From Rhabditophanes sp. KR3021 (lineage: Eukaryota > Nematoda > Chromadorea > Rhabditida > Alloionematidae), in the NCBI GenBank assembly GCA_963281155.1, contig CAUJLY010000004.1, positions 6,448,001-6,512,000 on the forward strand: a stretch of 64,000 bases of DNA, given 5' to 3'. Shown in pieces: positions 32,660 through 44,475 of this stretch. Below the pieces are notes generated by a model, which saw nothing but the letters and a program-made list of their open reading frames with translations, ran no database searches and was not told the DNA's origin. The translations under genes were made by a program, and so were the position numbers. Within the stretch, counting starts at the first letter, position 1, and every line of letters begins with the position of its first letter.

Positions 32660-35600
32660 ATGATTTGGGTTGTGGCCTTTTGGATTGGTTTGGTCGTGCC
32701 TTTGGTTGCGGGCAATGGACGGGAGATTAGTACGAGTGGGGCTGGGGAATATCTTCATCTTCTGAAGAATATGGACAAGGTAACTATTATATTGTTATGT
32801 TTGTTGCTAAATCTTCTTTAATAATTACTTTGATACCATTCTAATCACTTCAATATTTGATTGCTAACTATTTTGATAATTTTGCAATGTTTACTTTCAG
32901 AATGCTGTTCACATTTTTCTGGAAGAAACTCAATTAGGCGAAAAACATATATATGATTATATAGCTGAACACGCCATTAAAAATAACTGGAAATATAAAG
33001 AATGTGGTAGAAATGACAACTTTGTCAATTTACCCATTAGCGAAGATTGTGCCGAAGATATGTAAGTAATACAAATAAATACTTGTGATAATAAAAGTCA
33101 AATATTTGTAATGCTAAAAATTAAATATTTGTAGTAATAAAAAATAAACATATCCAAATATGAGACATTAAATAATTATCGTATTTGTAGGTGCTATATA
33201 CTCGCCGAAATTATTCAATATAACGGCAAGGACGGAAAGGAAAATATTACAGAATTAAAAGGAACTGGTATTCCCATGTTAATAGATGCTGGGGGTAAAA
33301 TAGGTGCTGGTTTAAGTAGAGGAAATTTCCATGCAAACGGTCTAAGAACTATGTGTCAAAGTATAAGTGTTAATATTCCAACGCGTGACAGACCTTTAAA
33401 AGGTCAAGTTTCTAAGATATTTTTTGATTTAGCAAGAAATCACTTAGACAATGAGCCATGTGATAAAAAGACTGTTTTCTTCAATTGGGACGTTTGTATT
33501 CCTGATACATGTGCAAATAGAAATGACTTGTATTTGATTTCAAGACTTATTGGTAGAAATAACAAGACTAAGGAGGCAAGGTCATGTAGTGTTGGTATTT
33601 TTAAGACTAAAAACGTTCTTGGATATCAAGGGATTATTGTGTACTGTGTCCTTGGAATTTTCTTCCTCATTGGCACCTTAATTTCATTGTGGGAAATTTT
33701 AGTTTTACCGCATCATAAACACGCACCTTATGCAAGATCTCTCCCAATCAAATTTGCAAGATGTTTATCCATTTATGCCAATGTTAAATCCATTTTTAAA
33801 ATCAAAAATGTTAAGAGAGCTCAATATGATGAGCATGGTGTTGTTCTTACAGCAACAATTGATCCTATTCACTGCATGAGATTCATTTCTATGTTTTGGG
33901 TCATTATGGGTCATTGCGTAAGTTTCAAAAATTGCATTTAATATATGTACATTTGAAAATTCAAAATAAATTGGCTTCTTCGGTTCACAAAAATATTAAG
34001 CGGTATACATACACGTTAAAAGTAAATATCTAAGATATAAAATAAATTTAGAAGCGGATACTTGTGAAGTAGAATTACTGCTAAATATTTCCTCCATATT
34101 CGTATTTGAAGCCGTGATGTGATCTTTAATATAATCCACCTAGTTAGTCCAGTAACGCCATAGTCTTTAGCGGCAGAAATCAAGGATTGATAGGACTTAA
34201 CTAGTTTGTCGTTCATGTCAAATTTATTAACTGCTCTTGCGATACCATTTGAAGAGTTTTCCTGATAAGTCACATATCCATATTATAAACAAAATCATTT
34301 TTTTTATTACGATCAACTACAGGAAGGTTTTGAGGGTTCGGAATGAAACTGTTGCGACTAGCTGATGAAGATAGAAACTCTTGTTGTCATTCGAAAAACA
34401 AAGATTTAGTGCGTAATATCCTTTTACATCAGCAACAGGCTTCAATTTGTGTCGAGAAGTATTATTGCGAATTTGAACAGCATTATAGATGGCTTAATTA
34501 CTTGCAACTCCATCATAAACAAAAAATTTCCATTTGAATAATACTATATTTACCTTCCACACTTTCTTCATCGAAATCTCAATTCACACCTCCATTCATA
34601 TCTTCCTCATTAAGTTTAGCTTTAATCCACTCTTTAATCGAAGAAGCAACACTTTCACCATTGTAGCCATAATATTTACCATCCTTGATTAACTCATGAG
34701 TTGGGAATTCTTCAATTCAAAAATGTGTTGAGGTATCTGATTACGTCCATTTTAGCAGGTTTGATGACATTACTGTTTTTGAAATGAGCAGCACTTTTAC
34801 TATGCTCAACAACAGCCACTTTTGAGTATGGATATCTAAGCATAAGCATTAATTAATCATTTTACATCAAACTTACCCATATGCATAAAATATAACCATA
34901 ACACAGTCATATTTTTCAAAAACATTATCAAAATTAGTCCAAATAAAGATAAGTTAATTATCAAATTCTTGACTCACTGTTGCAAGGATTAGAACTCCAT
35001 TTTCTTTCTTTACAACCCATAAATCATTATCACAAGAGTGCTAACAGTTAATATCTGCCTATTATTAGGTTATTTAAATTTAATTACACCTCTTATTTTC
35101 AAAATAATCTTTAAACTTTTTTTTATATACATTTGAATCAGTAGTAGATAGTGTAAATGATAAAATTGGATTATTACTATAATCCACCAAAAAATTGATT
35201 ATAATCAGTGTTATCAATGTGACGGGTCAGATTTTGCAATTTAAAAATCTAAACATAAAATTATATTCATTAACCACTTCTTTTTATAAAAAATGCCGTC
35301 TTCATATCAACATTGACTAATATGTCTATGCGGTTTTAGGTGGTAAGTTTATTTTTTGTCTTGTCCATTCATACATGGTGACAGTATTATGTATCAAATT
35401 ATTTATTGTAAATTTCAGGCTGTAATGGTAGCCGTCACAAACAATCCACTTGATGTTTTGACTATAGTCGGAGATTATCCAACGCAATTCCTCGTCAATG
35501 CCTATTTTGCTGTAGATACCTTTTTCTTCATGGGCGGAGTGCTCCTGTCTTTCATTTGGTTCAAGAACTTCAAGAAAAACAAGAGAAGAACAAACTCTCT

Positions 35601-36915
35601 CATTTCATGGGTAATGCTATATGCTCACAGAATTCTAAGACTGTCTCCACCGTATTTTATGGCCGTAGCCTTCTATACGTTTATTTTCACCAACAGGTAT
35701 GCATATACCAACTTCTCTATTAATATTTTTAAAATTGTCATTTTAGTTGGCTCGGCAATATGACAAGATATCTAGGAGCTGGCTTTGGAGACAGCGACAA
35801 TTGCCGTAGTAACTGGTGGATTAATTTACTTTACCTTCAAAATTATATCAATGTAGACAAACAATGTTACCTCATTACTTGGTATCTTGCAACAGACCTT
35901 CAAATATTCTTATTTACTCCCCTTATTGTGGTGCCATTAGCATTTAGACCAATGGTAGGTTTCGCTGTTTCAGGAGCTTTGTTGGCTTTGTCTACAGCAG
36001 CTAATATTGTAACGATGTATGTCATGAAATTCCCACCAACTGATTTCAATTACGGACCGCAGGATCCACTTTGGCCTCACTGGAAGTAGTAAGTTATACC
36101 TCTTTAGTTATTAATACTTTATTAACACTTTTCAGTACAATGCTAATTTACAATGCACCATGGATTAGATGTCAAGTCTACATCTTCGGTCTGCTCGTAG
36201 GATACATGGTAAATTAATGCAACTTAGCTTAGTTAACGTAATGAATTTTAGCTTCAATATAAAAGATCTTTAAGGATGCATCCATTAGTTGCAGTTGTAG
36301 GATGGATTGCTTCTTTAGCTTGCATGGTTGGATGCATTATTTCAGTAGCTGATTGGGCAGGTGGCACGCAAATGGACATGACCAGTAGAGCAATGTATTC
36401 AGCTTTCAGTAAAATTGGCTGGTCAATGGGATTGTCTTGGATTATCATTGCTTGTTATTATGGACATGGTGGAATTATCAACAAATTCATGAGTCTGAAA
36501 TTGTGGGTGCCTCTTGGTAAATTATCCTTCTGCAGTAAGTTTATTTAATTTTATTTAATCATACTAATCCTTTTACTTTTAGGTTATCTTATTCATTACA
36601 TGGTATGTTTCTACTTTTACAAATAATTACACTCTTTAGGTTGTGTTATACTTCTACGGAATGGACCAGGGAGAGTATGTGTTCACATCTGTAATTACAA
36701 CAATTTTGAATGTTGCCATTCCAGTGACAGTTATTTCCTACTTTATTTCAGTCTTTTGGTCTGCTTTGTTCGAAGTTGGAATTGGAAGAATGATCGAGTT
36801 AGCCTTAGCACCCCCTAGAAGACCACCAAGGGAAGAAGTGGCTACAGTCACAATTCAGAACGAAGATGGAAAGTCGATAACAGTGGAACATAAAGACGAA
36901 CATAAATCAGATTAA
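32660..36915 (+). CDS. NRF-6-like membrane O-acyltransferase (NRF domain plus acyltransferase-3)
   Basis: Nine exons: 32660..32779, 32901..33061, 33191..33917, 35419..35696, 35747..36088, 36136..36208, 36252..36534, 36583..36602, 36640..36915, all phases consistent, 759 residues. Signal peptide MIWVVAFWIGLVVPLVAG. The extracellular NRF domain has paired Cys and the block LIDAGGKIGAGLSRGNFHA. The acyltransferase-3 domain begins at DPIHCMRFISMFWVIMGHC and continues with NAYFAVDTFFFMGGVLLSF, HRILRLSPPYFMAV, WWINLLYLQNY and about ten membrane segments, ending in a hydrophilic tail. The founding member, C. elegans nose resistant to fluoxetine 6, acts in gut and epidermis in drug or lipid uptake. 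Intron 3 is 1501 nt, against about 45-130 nt for the others, and carries an antisense HNH-type element. Confidence 0.93.
34016..35230 (-). pseudogene. NUMOD4/HNH/NUMOD1 homing-endonuclease-like gene, antisense in an acyltransferase intron
   Basis: On the minus strand the text follows the phage and giant-virus type HNH homing-endonuclease layout: GYYALNLCFSNDN and LHQLVATVSF, then in the next frame FIPNPQNLPVVDRNKKND, then in a further frame VTYQENSSNGIARAVNKFD and MNDKLVKSYQSLISAAKDYG. The family pattern is HxLVAxxFIPNPxN, NHxxGxKxxN, NLEWVTxxEN, followed by a NUMOD1 repeat (V.KFD..G.LV..Y.S...AAK..G), so three blocks are recognisable in order. Upstream (35230-34600) lie plausible exons with own GT-AG junctions (NPILSFTLSTTDSNVYKKKF, NDLWVVKKENGVLILATVS, SVASSIKEWIKAKLNEED). 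Two or more frameshifts break the nuclease, and the usual His of the HNH (NH) reads DR. Opposite strand to the host gene. Confidence 0.75.
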
Positions 36916-37035
36916 TTAATTAATAAAAATCGTATAAAAAGAGTAGTAATTTTGAGTATGTATTAAAAAACTAAAGATAACAAGGATGCATACTTGCATT
37001 AATGTATGTAGTTTGAATCACATCAATATAAATTA

Positions 37036-38084
37036 TTAAGTAATTATTCTGCTGGGATCTCTTGCTTGCATTTCCATCAAACTTCCATTGTAGAGACGTG
37101 AGTCTTCATTAACTACATGCTCAATCACAAAGCTTAAGAATGAAGCTTGGGTTCCTGTTATGCAGGATGTGATAATAGGCTTGTTCTTATCAATCTTCTT
37201 AGCCTCTATCAATGCTTCTACGTCTCGATGTGACTTGATAGTTCCGTCTGAGTTGACAAGTTGATCAACGGGGAGATTGTGAAAACCTTTTATGTATTGA
37301 GCTATAAAAAGAAGGTTTTATTGGCTATGCAATTAAAAGAATGTGTTATTAGTTTTGAGTAAGATGTGTTTTTACTTTTGCATGTAAAAATTACCTTTAA
37401 ATTGGGATTCAGGCCTTGCATCCAAGAATGTTATCTTATCAGGGCTATCAATCATACTCTTCCCATCGTTATTTTTCTTTTCCAATTCTTCAAAAGTCAC
37501 AGCCAACTTAAAAAAGTCAACACCGACCCAGTTACCTCTCTCCTTGTTTCTAATTTCACCGCTTTGAGTGGCAAAGCCATCAGCTTTCCATTTTGCGTAT
37601 CCTCCATTCAATAAACTTAACTTGGTGTGACCGTACATTTCAAACAACTTGAAAACACGGGATGCAAACATGTTCCCGCCTAAGGGACCTCTTGAATAAA
37701 GAACGAGGTGATCGTTCTTGTTGATGCCAAGTCTTCTCACATACTCTTCAAATATTTCAACTGGGTAGAAAGAAAATCTTTCGTACTGACCAGGAAACAT
37801 TGCACAATCAAGATCAAACAAAATTGCACCAGGAAGATGATCAGTAATGTACTCCTGCTTATGCCTATACAACAAAATGATTATTTGTGTAATTATCCAA
37901 TCACTTACTTGGAATCCTTTTTAATCAACATATCAAATCTGCCCCATTCCGTCTCTCTAAAAATCTTCCAATCTTGTTTGGCCCCAACTGAAAAGGTGCA
38001 GTCAATTATCTTAAACTTTGAACTGCCATCCTTAATAGCAGCTGCCAAAGTATTAGAATCAATAATAGCCTCCAAATTGGTCAT
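37036..38084 (-). CDS. 3-mercaptopyruvate / thiosulfate sulfurtransferase (two rhodanese domains)
   Basis: Exons complement(37909..38084), (37395..37864), (37036..37301), consistent phases, 303 residues, close to the usual 290-300. Domain 1 contains HLPGAILFDLDCAMFP and LVLYSRGPLGGNMFASRVF, where the inactive rhodanese loop lacks the Cys. Domain 2 contains TFLDARPESQFKG and the active-site loop TSCITGTQAS with the sulfur-carrying Cys about residue 262. The enzyme moves sulfur from mercaptopyruvate or thiosulfate to acceptors and produces persulfide or hydrogen sulfide in cytosol or mitochondria. No obvious targeting peptide is present. The loop CITGTQA resembles MPST (CGSGVTA) more than TST (CRKGVTA). 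Confidence 0.93.
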
Positions 38085-38914
38085 ATTTAGTATAATGAAA
38101 GGACAAAATAGTATTCGATAAGAAAGTAAATAGTTACGTTTTTATAATGATTCTCTTGTGATAACCAAAAACCCCTTCGAATAAACAAAAACTCTCAAAA
38201 CGATCGCCCCACATGTACGATGTTTACTTGATTATTTACATTTTGATATTTATTATTGGGTGTTTTTATCATCTAATTGCAAACAAAGCAACGTGGCAGT
38301 GCTTTAACGACACATTATTTTTAAACAACGTTTTTTTAAACGTAATCAAGCAACAGATTTTTTAAATGTGATTGTAAGTAATTTACCTACAACTAATGAT
38401 AGTTTATTCTTTTAAATAACAGGTGATTTTTTTGCATACACTATGAAAACATTTTTTAGGTACTCATTCATAAACAAAATAATTTTGGTGATATCATTTA
38501 CTTTTGGTTAATTTAAGTTCAGACTCTTTTGCTTAATTGATAATCACACATAGTTATTGTTGCAAAAAATATCATCCAATTAGTCTAGTCTGTACTAGCA
38601 CCAATGATAAGGTAATACGAACAGGCAAAAAGATTGTTTTATTAAAGTACAAATGATCTCATTAAAAAGATGTACCCGCAACAGTGATATTAATTATGAA
38701 ATATATACATACAACTTAGGAATTCAATCTAATCAAAAAAGAACATTTATTAATTTGAAAGTTATTTTTTGATTAAATCATAAAAGTCTATAGAAACGTC
38801 GATTAAAGTATATTCAAGCAATCTTTATTAATGAACATTGAATGTAGGATCTTATGTGCATTGCTTTGTATTAGTGTTAAATTAGTTAAAAGATAGTTGC
38901 TTAAATACAGATCA
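38085..38914. other. Intergenic
   Basis: AT-rich. Upstream region of the sulfurtransferase gene. No gene seen. Confidence 0.4.
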
Positions 38915-39150
38915 TCATCCTTGAGTAATATTTTCATCCAAGTCAGCCATGTTGTCGAGTTGAGTTTTTTGTTTTCAAAGAATGCTGTTCTGAGGAGAGT
39001 CTTCCCTTTGTTTGGCTCCAAGCTTGAACATTTCATTTCTTTTTTGGATGTCTGTACCACGTTCAGCATAAAGTCCTAGACCAACTCTGTACTCTGGAGA
39101 AAAGACTAGAGCAATAGGACTAGCAAATTTATCAATTCATTAGATCAAAC
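38915..39150 (-). pseudogene. Unrecognised exon-like fragment with an in-frame stop
   Basis: The minus strand reads DKFASPIALVFSPEYRVGLG, LYAERGTDIQKRNEMFKLGA and KQREDSPQNSIL, then a TGA, then in the same frame KTQLDNMADLDENITQG and another stop. The composition is protein-like, so this is probably the remnant of a coding exon. I cannot assign a family. Confidence 0.3.
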
Positions 39151-39164
39151 ATATTGTCAAAACA

Positions 39165-39715
39165 TGCAATATGCCAAAGAAGCCATTTTGCACATTGGTA
39201 ACCTTATGCCCATCAAAGATCATGCAAAAAACTTGGAATTACATTTATGCCAAATGCTGTTATGGGTTAAAGAATCGAATTTATGAACAAACGTCTGAGT
39301 CTATTCCAAATAAAGATATAGTAACAACTGCTTCAACCTTTTTCAAAAAATACAAACGAACAGTAGAACAAATTCTAAGGCTTATCTTACAGAAAAAGGC
39401 ATAGGTCTCAGTTTGATTGTATTTGGAAAGTCACCTTCCATCAAATGTCCGAACATTTTTTACTTAGAATTGACGGAGGATGAAGTTGACGAAATGGATG
39501 AATTAGACGACAAATATGCGTTGTATTTTCTAGATATACCTTTGTATGGTAATAGAACTAAGGCATTGTTTGCTAGACCACTTAAAGGAGATGACAAAAA
39601 TCTGGAATCTTCACCTTTCTGGGACCTATCTAGTTATTATTACTCGTATGTATTGTTTTTCTTCGTAATAAAATGCAGTCAAAAGAGTTTAGTTATGTTA
39701 CAACTATATATATAA
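39165..39715 (+). pseudogene. Unrecognised protein remnant, frame broken
   Basis: Protein-like text runs through three frames: AKEAILHIGNLMPIKDHAKN in one, EQTSESIPNKDIVTTASTFF in a second, and YLTEKGIGLSLIVFGKSPSI then YLELTEDEVDEMDELDDKYA and NRTKALFARPLKGDDKNL in a third, open to 39715. The coherent acidic and hydrophobic pattern suggests a real ancestor. Family not recognised; two frame changes without suitable introns suggest decay. Confidence 0.35.
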
Positions 39716-40093
39716 TTTTAATGATTTAAGAAACTTGCTTGTTATTTTTGCAACGATTCTCAGCAAGTTCTCTCTTTTCTTCAGTTGATTGAGTCATTTT
39801 GGGAGTCTTTTTTAAGCCTTAAGTATCATTTGGCTTACTAGACATGTTAATTAAAATAAACAGTGATTTTCATAATTTACAACAGCAAAATTTAATAAGT
39901 AGCATAATTTCGAATAAATGAGCTTTGTTTGCCGAGATGATTTGTAAAAATTCTATATTTTTATTTTGCTTTAAATAAGAGACCGTGATATAAAATAAAG
40001 TAGCGAGTATTAAAAAGAAATGTTTATTAACAATAATGTAAATGCAAACATAAGTTTAATTTAAGAGATTTCAAATGGTAATCAAATGGAGGT

Positions 40094-41334
40094 TTAACTT
40101 AAATCACCATAGAGATTTGCCAGCAATATGTTTTTCTCATTTCCATTCTTTTGACTTACAACTGCTTTACCGGCATCTTTATAGACTAAAATTCTGTGTC
40201 TTGGATTGAACGAAAGAAATCTACACTTTACTTCGAGTTTGTCAATCTTTGAAACTTCTTGGAACGTTTCTCCATTCAGAATTGATATAAACTCATCGTC
40301 TGATCCAATAGCAAGATATTTACCACATGGGGAATATGACATGTGTCTGATAGTTTTTTTCATTCCATTGTATTCATGAATGCATATCATTTGACTTAAA
40401 TCTATCACCTGTATCTGGGCATATGTATTTCCTAGAACAAGGTGATTTCTAACGGGATCTAAAACACCAACTCGAAAACTTCTTTTCGAACAAGCTACCG
40501 GCACTTGCAGTATCTTGGTAATTTTGTCCTTTGTGCTATAAATATGAAGATCACCAAAATCACCAGCCATAAAGAGATGTTTGTCATCCATCGATAGAAT
40601 CACAACATACACATCAAAGTCAATATCATGCGTTGTGAAGGATTGTAAATTGTCTGTATCAAACACCAGCATTTTCTTGTTTTCCGTGCAAACGTATAAA
40701 GTGTTGCTGCGATTACAAAACATCATGTCAACCACAAAGGATTTTATATTTACAACGGCTAATTTACTGGCAGAAGGTGGGGACTTTGAAACATTTGATA
40801 CACTCCAAAAACGTAACATTCTGTCTCGAGAAGCTGACACACAAATGTTTTGATCTGTGTTGTTGAAGATAATCTTTTCGACATTCGCGTCTTTGAAGGA
40901 AGCTTTATCAAAATGTGCTGGTTCCATAGGACAATCGCGCTCATGAATTTTGATCCTTTCTAATATTGGTTCTGCCTAAACAAGTACAAATTAATAAGTG
41001 TCATTTGAATAAAAAGTTAATACAATTATATTAGTTACATTTTACATACCTTTTTATTTTCCATATTTTTGTCAAACTTAACGAAGATAATCTCGGCTGC
41101 TTCTGTACCAATAGCCAAAATATCACCTCTCCTATTCCAAGCACAGCATCTTGACGCATTTCCCACCTTTGATATAATGGCTTTTCTTTCTGGATTAGAT
41201 TCGAATTCCGGTAAGGCTTCTTCATCTCCAAAACATTCTTCCAATTCGGCAGCCACTTTGCTGAAAATTGGAAGCTCAATGAACGAATAATCCTCAGCTT
41301 GATTCCCATTTACATAGACAGTTTCTTCGTTCAT
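40094..41334 (-). CDS. WD40 repeat protein, RBBP5/Swd1- or THOC3-like
   Basis: Exons complement(41050..41334) and complement(40094..40975), phase 0, 388 residues. WD40 blades are visible as CCAWNRRGDILAIGTEAAEI, IFNNTDQNICVSASRDRMLR (with FWSV), SMDDKHLFMAGDFGDLHIYS, GVLDPVRNHLVLGNTYAQIQ, MSYSPCGKYLAIGSDDEFIS and FLSFNPRHRILVYKD. The first 55 residues are acidic with no WD repeat. Order and spacing fit RBBP5/Swd1, the propeller of the SET1/MLL histone H3K4 methyltransferase complex, and also THOC3/Tex1 of the mRNA export THO complex. RBBP5 is usually longer, with a C-terminal tail of more than 150 residues that is absent here. I cannot decide between the two by eye. Confidence 0.75.
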
Positions 41335-42164
41335 TGCAGAATATTAGGTGAAAAGGAAGTATGACTAAAAGTGGACTAATTTAAAAATAAATAGTGTAGT
41401 CAAACCACAGCAAGCACAAAATTTAAATTATTCTCCTGTACAGATTGGCATAGCCATTTTGGAAGGTTATCTACTTGAAATGTGCAGCACAAATAAATAA
41501 CTACTAAGTTCGGAGAATTAATAGAATGCTAAGTTGAGTTCCGTTTCATCTTCCATCAGACAGACATTCTGCAACTTGTGTCTTCATAATTAAATTGGAG
41601 GAGATTAATAAAGCAAGCAAATATGCAGCCAAACTTCAAATCATAAAATACAAATAATCACAAAATAAACTCAAATGAACCAAAAAATTGACCACAAAAC
41701 AAACTCAAATAGGCTAAAAGTCGCTCACAAAAAACTACAACCACTTGGAGTTGAAGGCAAAAACATATAAATGATAAAGACCGGTTATAATAAACATGTC
41801 AATTAACAAGTGACCTCTTTAAACTTCACCACCTTTTAATAACTCTGATAACAAGTTAATATTAAAGTTGCGCTAGACCCATCACGACTATCTTAGCACT
41901 TCACTCCTCTCTACCGTTAATTAATTGATGATAGTTTAGCTATGTAATAAAGTGATGTTACTCTGTTTTTTCAAGGCACTTCTCGAAAATGTACGAGAGA
42001 TAACAACATTTGTAAATCAAAATAATTAAGAGTTTATTGAAGAAGTCTTGAACATCAAAATAATTCACTTCTTTCACTTCTTTCACGATTTACCATTTGC
42101 TATTTTATTTTGGTGGCGATTAGTAGCAAATTGCATTCATAGTTTAATGTACTTGCAATTAAGA
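41335..42164. other. Intergenic
   Basis: Divergent region between the WD40 gene and the Cys-rich gene. Small direct repeats are seen (CACAAAATAAACTCAAAT and CACAAAACAAACTCAAAT at 41658-41711; TTCACTTCT units at 42065-42088). No gene. Confidence 0.4.
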
Positions 42165-43724
42165 ATGTTTTATAGAGGTGCTTCTGTTTTTATTTGTTTG
42201 ATTGGATTTCTATTTGTAAGTTATGCAACTGTAACAACAAATGCTAACTGTTAACCACTATTTTAGGGTGATGCCAATGAAAATTGCAAAGTAGCATGTA
42301 TTTCACGATGTCAACAATCTTGTTATGGATCTACATCAACTCCTCAAAGGTGCCTGAATACCTGCCCCAATGCTTGTGCTACAGCTTGTCTGACCTTCGC
42401 CAACAAAGTTAAACCGCAATACATGCTGAGAACAACGACTAAGATGCCGCTAACAAATAATGCACCTCTGATGCCAATATTAGATGCAAACATATTCCAA
42501 CCCATCATTGACAAATACCATGAAGTAACTAATTACTTAGTGAAACAGAATGTGTTTAACCCTAGTCAATTTGTTAACAATAATTTTAATAACCCAAATA
42601 ACCAAGTAACTTCAGCTGCTGCTACAAATGGAATGTGCTCCGAACAATGTCTCAGAAGCTGTATTTTTAATTGCGATCCCAACAGAAACGACCATTCTAG
42701 CATTTGTACAAATCTATGCAGACCATTCTGTGCAGTTAGATGTGGAATGCTAACAGCTAACTTTAGTTTGTTTACCAAAGCAGCTTGTGATGGAAATTGC
42801 CAACCTGATTGTTCAACTGTTTGTGTCATTAAAGAAGGCTTGAATAGTTTATTTTCGGCGTCTGAGTTTCCAAAATTTCAATCGCAGCAAATATTCAATG
42901 AAATTAATAATCACTTGAATCCTAATGCTCAGTTTGTTCAAGAACCATCACACCAGCAACCACAACATCATCAAGAAGGAGATAAATCAGAAGTGTCAAA
43001 AAACACACTTCAACTTTGTTTGACTGCCTGTGTTAATAGATGTGCTCGAAGTCATGCAATGCAGGGAAAACATTACGCTATGCAAATTTCGAAATGCCAT
43101 GCTCCTTGTGAAAATGTTTGTAAAAGCGAAAACAAAGAAAAGACTCAAAAGAAGTGCGATATGTTAAAATGTAATCAAAATTGCATGTACCAATGTTATG
43201 CCCTCAAAAATGGCAATATCAATTGCAAAGCAGTTTGTGGACGAACATGTGAGTCAATGTGTATAGCTCCCGAAATCCACAGTGTAACTTCGCATGCTCA
43301 AATGATGCAAAAAGTTACGGCATTGCATAAAATTGACAAAATAAAAGATAATTGTTTGAATAGTTGCAGTAGTTATATGCCTCAAAACGTAGCTTCCAGT
43401 GGCCCATCGACTAATGTTTGCGAAAGCACCTGTATTTCATTAGATTACGAAAGAAGACGCATTATGAACACATGCTCCATGTCTTGTCAAGGTAATTGCA
43501 AAGATCAATGTCTTTATTCTGACAAAGCATTTGCTCAATGTTCTGTTGTATGCAAAAGTTCATGCGACAAAGAGTGTGGAAATCAAGCTTCTGTTTTTAA
43601 TAAATGCGAGCCAAGCTGTTTAAACATTTGCCATAACAGCAAATTCAAAGAACAAATAGAACCATACAAGCTCAGCATAATTTGCTATTCTCTTTGTAGA
43701 AATGAAGCATGTAACAAAGATTAA
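42165..43724 (+). CDS. Large secreted protein of CxxxC repeats
   Basis: Exons 42165..42215 and 42267..43724, phase 0, 502 residues. Signal peptide MFYRGASVFICLIGFLFG. The mature protein carries about six modules rich in Cys spaced C-x3-C-x3-C, for example CKVACISRCQQSCYG, CSEQCLRSCIFNC, CDGNCQPDCSTVC, CLTACVNRCARS, CKAVCGRTCESMC and CSMSCQGNCKDQC. They are separated by Asn/Gln-rich linkers. Such spacing suits small helical hairpins clamped by disulfides, as in some nematode eggshell, cuticle or venom-like proteins, but I do not recognise a named domain. There is no membrane anchor. Function unknown; likely an extracellular structural or binding protein. Confidence 0.85.
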
Positions 43725-43897
43725 TGAAAACAGTTTAAATGTAATAAGAAATTTATTAAATCGTTTTATAAAAGATAATAAAGTTACAATAAAGTTAATA
43801 CTACTAAAATACCCACAATAAAAATAATATTGAACAAAGGCAAAACACTCATTTGCAAATTCATAAATATCCAAGAAAGATATGGCAAATTCAAAGT

Positions 43898-44475
43898 TTA
43901 TTCACGCTTGAGCTTCTTCCAAAGGGTTATGTCTCGATCCATAATTGTGACTCGTTTGGAATGGACAACCAATAAATTGGCATTTTCAAACATATTAATG
44001 AGGTAGACTTCTGCAGCTTCATGAAGGACCTCCATAGCATCTCTTGTGATACGCATGCAAATTCACAAATCATAGATTTGACTACTCGGTAGAAGAGAGC
44101 ATTAAGGATCAGATGGTTTGTTTCTGATTGCAACTTGGTAATTTCTTTGAGTACATTTCGCTCTTGCAAGCCTGTTCTTTCTCTTCTTCTAAATCTTTCG
44201 GTATTCAATGATGCTTGGTCAGCTGAACCTCCATTGTTCTTCTTCTGTGTGATGTGGCGGAGACAGCCGGATATGCTGGAGCTTCCGAAACCCTTAACAT
44301 TCTTCTTCGTGGAATAGTAGTGGCAACTGATGATGATCCTGGTATTTCCTGAACCTGCATTCTTCTTCCGCTAACATTGGTTTGTTCAGACCCGGCTAGG
44401 TTGCGGAAATTAGAGTTTTCCCAGCTCCAGTGCTTTTCTAGTAGTTTGCTTCACCTTTCTTGTGCTAAAAAGAAT
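43898..44475 (-). pseudogene. Histone H3 / CENP-A-like gene, frameshifted
   Basis: The minus strand contains a diverged H3 in several frames. Near 44455 a KQTTRK stretch resembles the H3 N-terminal ARTKQTARK. A long Ser/Arg-rich tail follows (GRRMQVQEIPGSSSVATTIP, RRRMLRVSEAPAYP). Next is the H3 core start RNVLKEITKLQSETNHLI, then FYRVVKSMICEFA, which correspond to the H3 alpha-N and alpha-1 helices. After a frame change at about 44060 the alpha-2 and end follow: RDAMEVLHEAAEVYLINMFE, NANLLVVHSKRVTIMDRDIT and LWKKLKRE. At least two frameshifts prevent a continuous protein. The long tail and divergence favour a centromeric H3 variant. A sequencing error cannot be excluded for one of the shifts. 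Confidence 0.75.
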
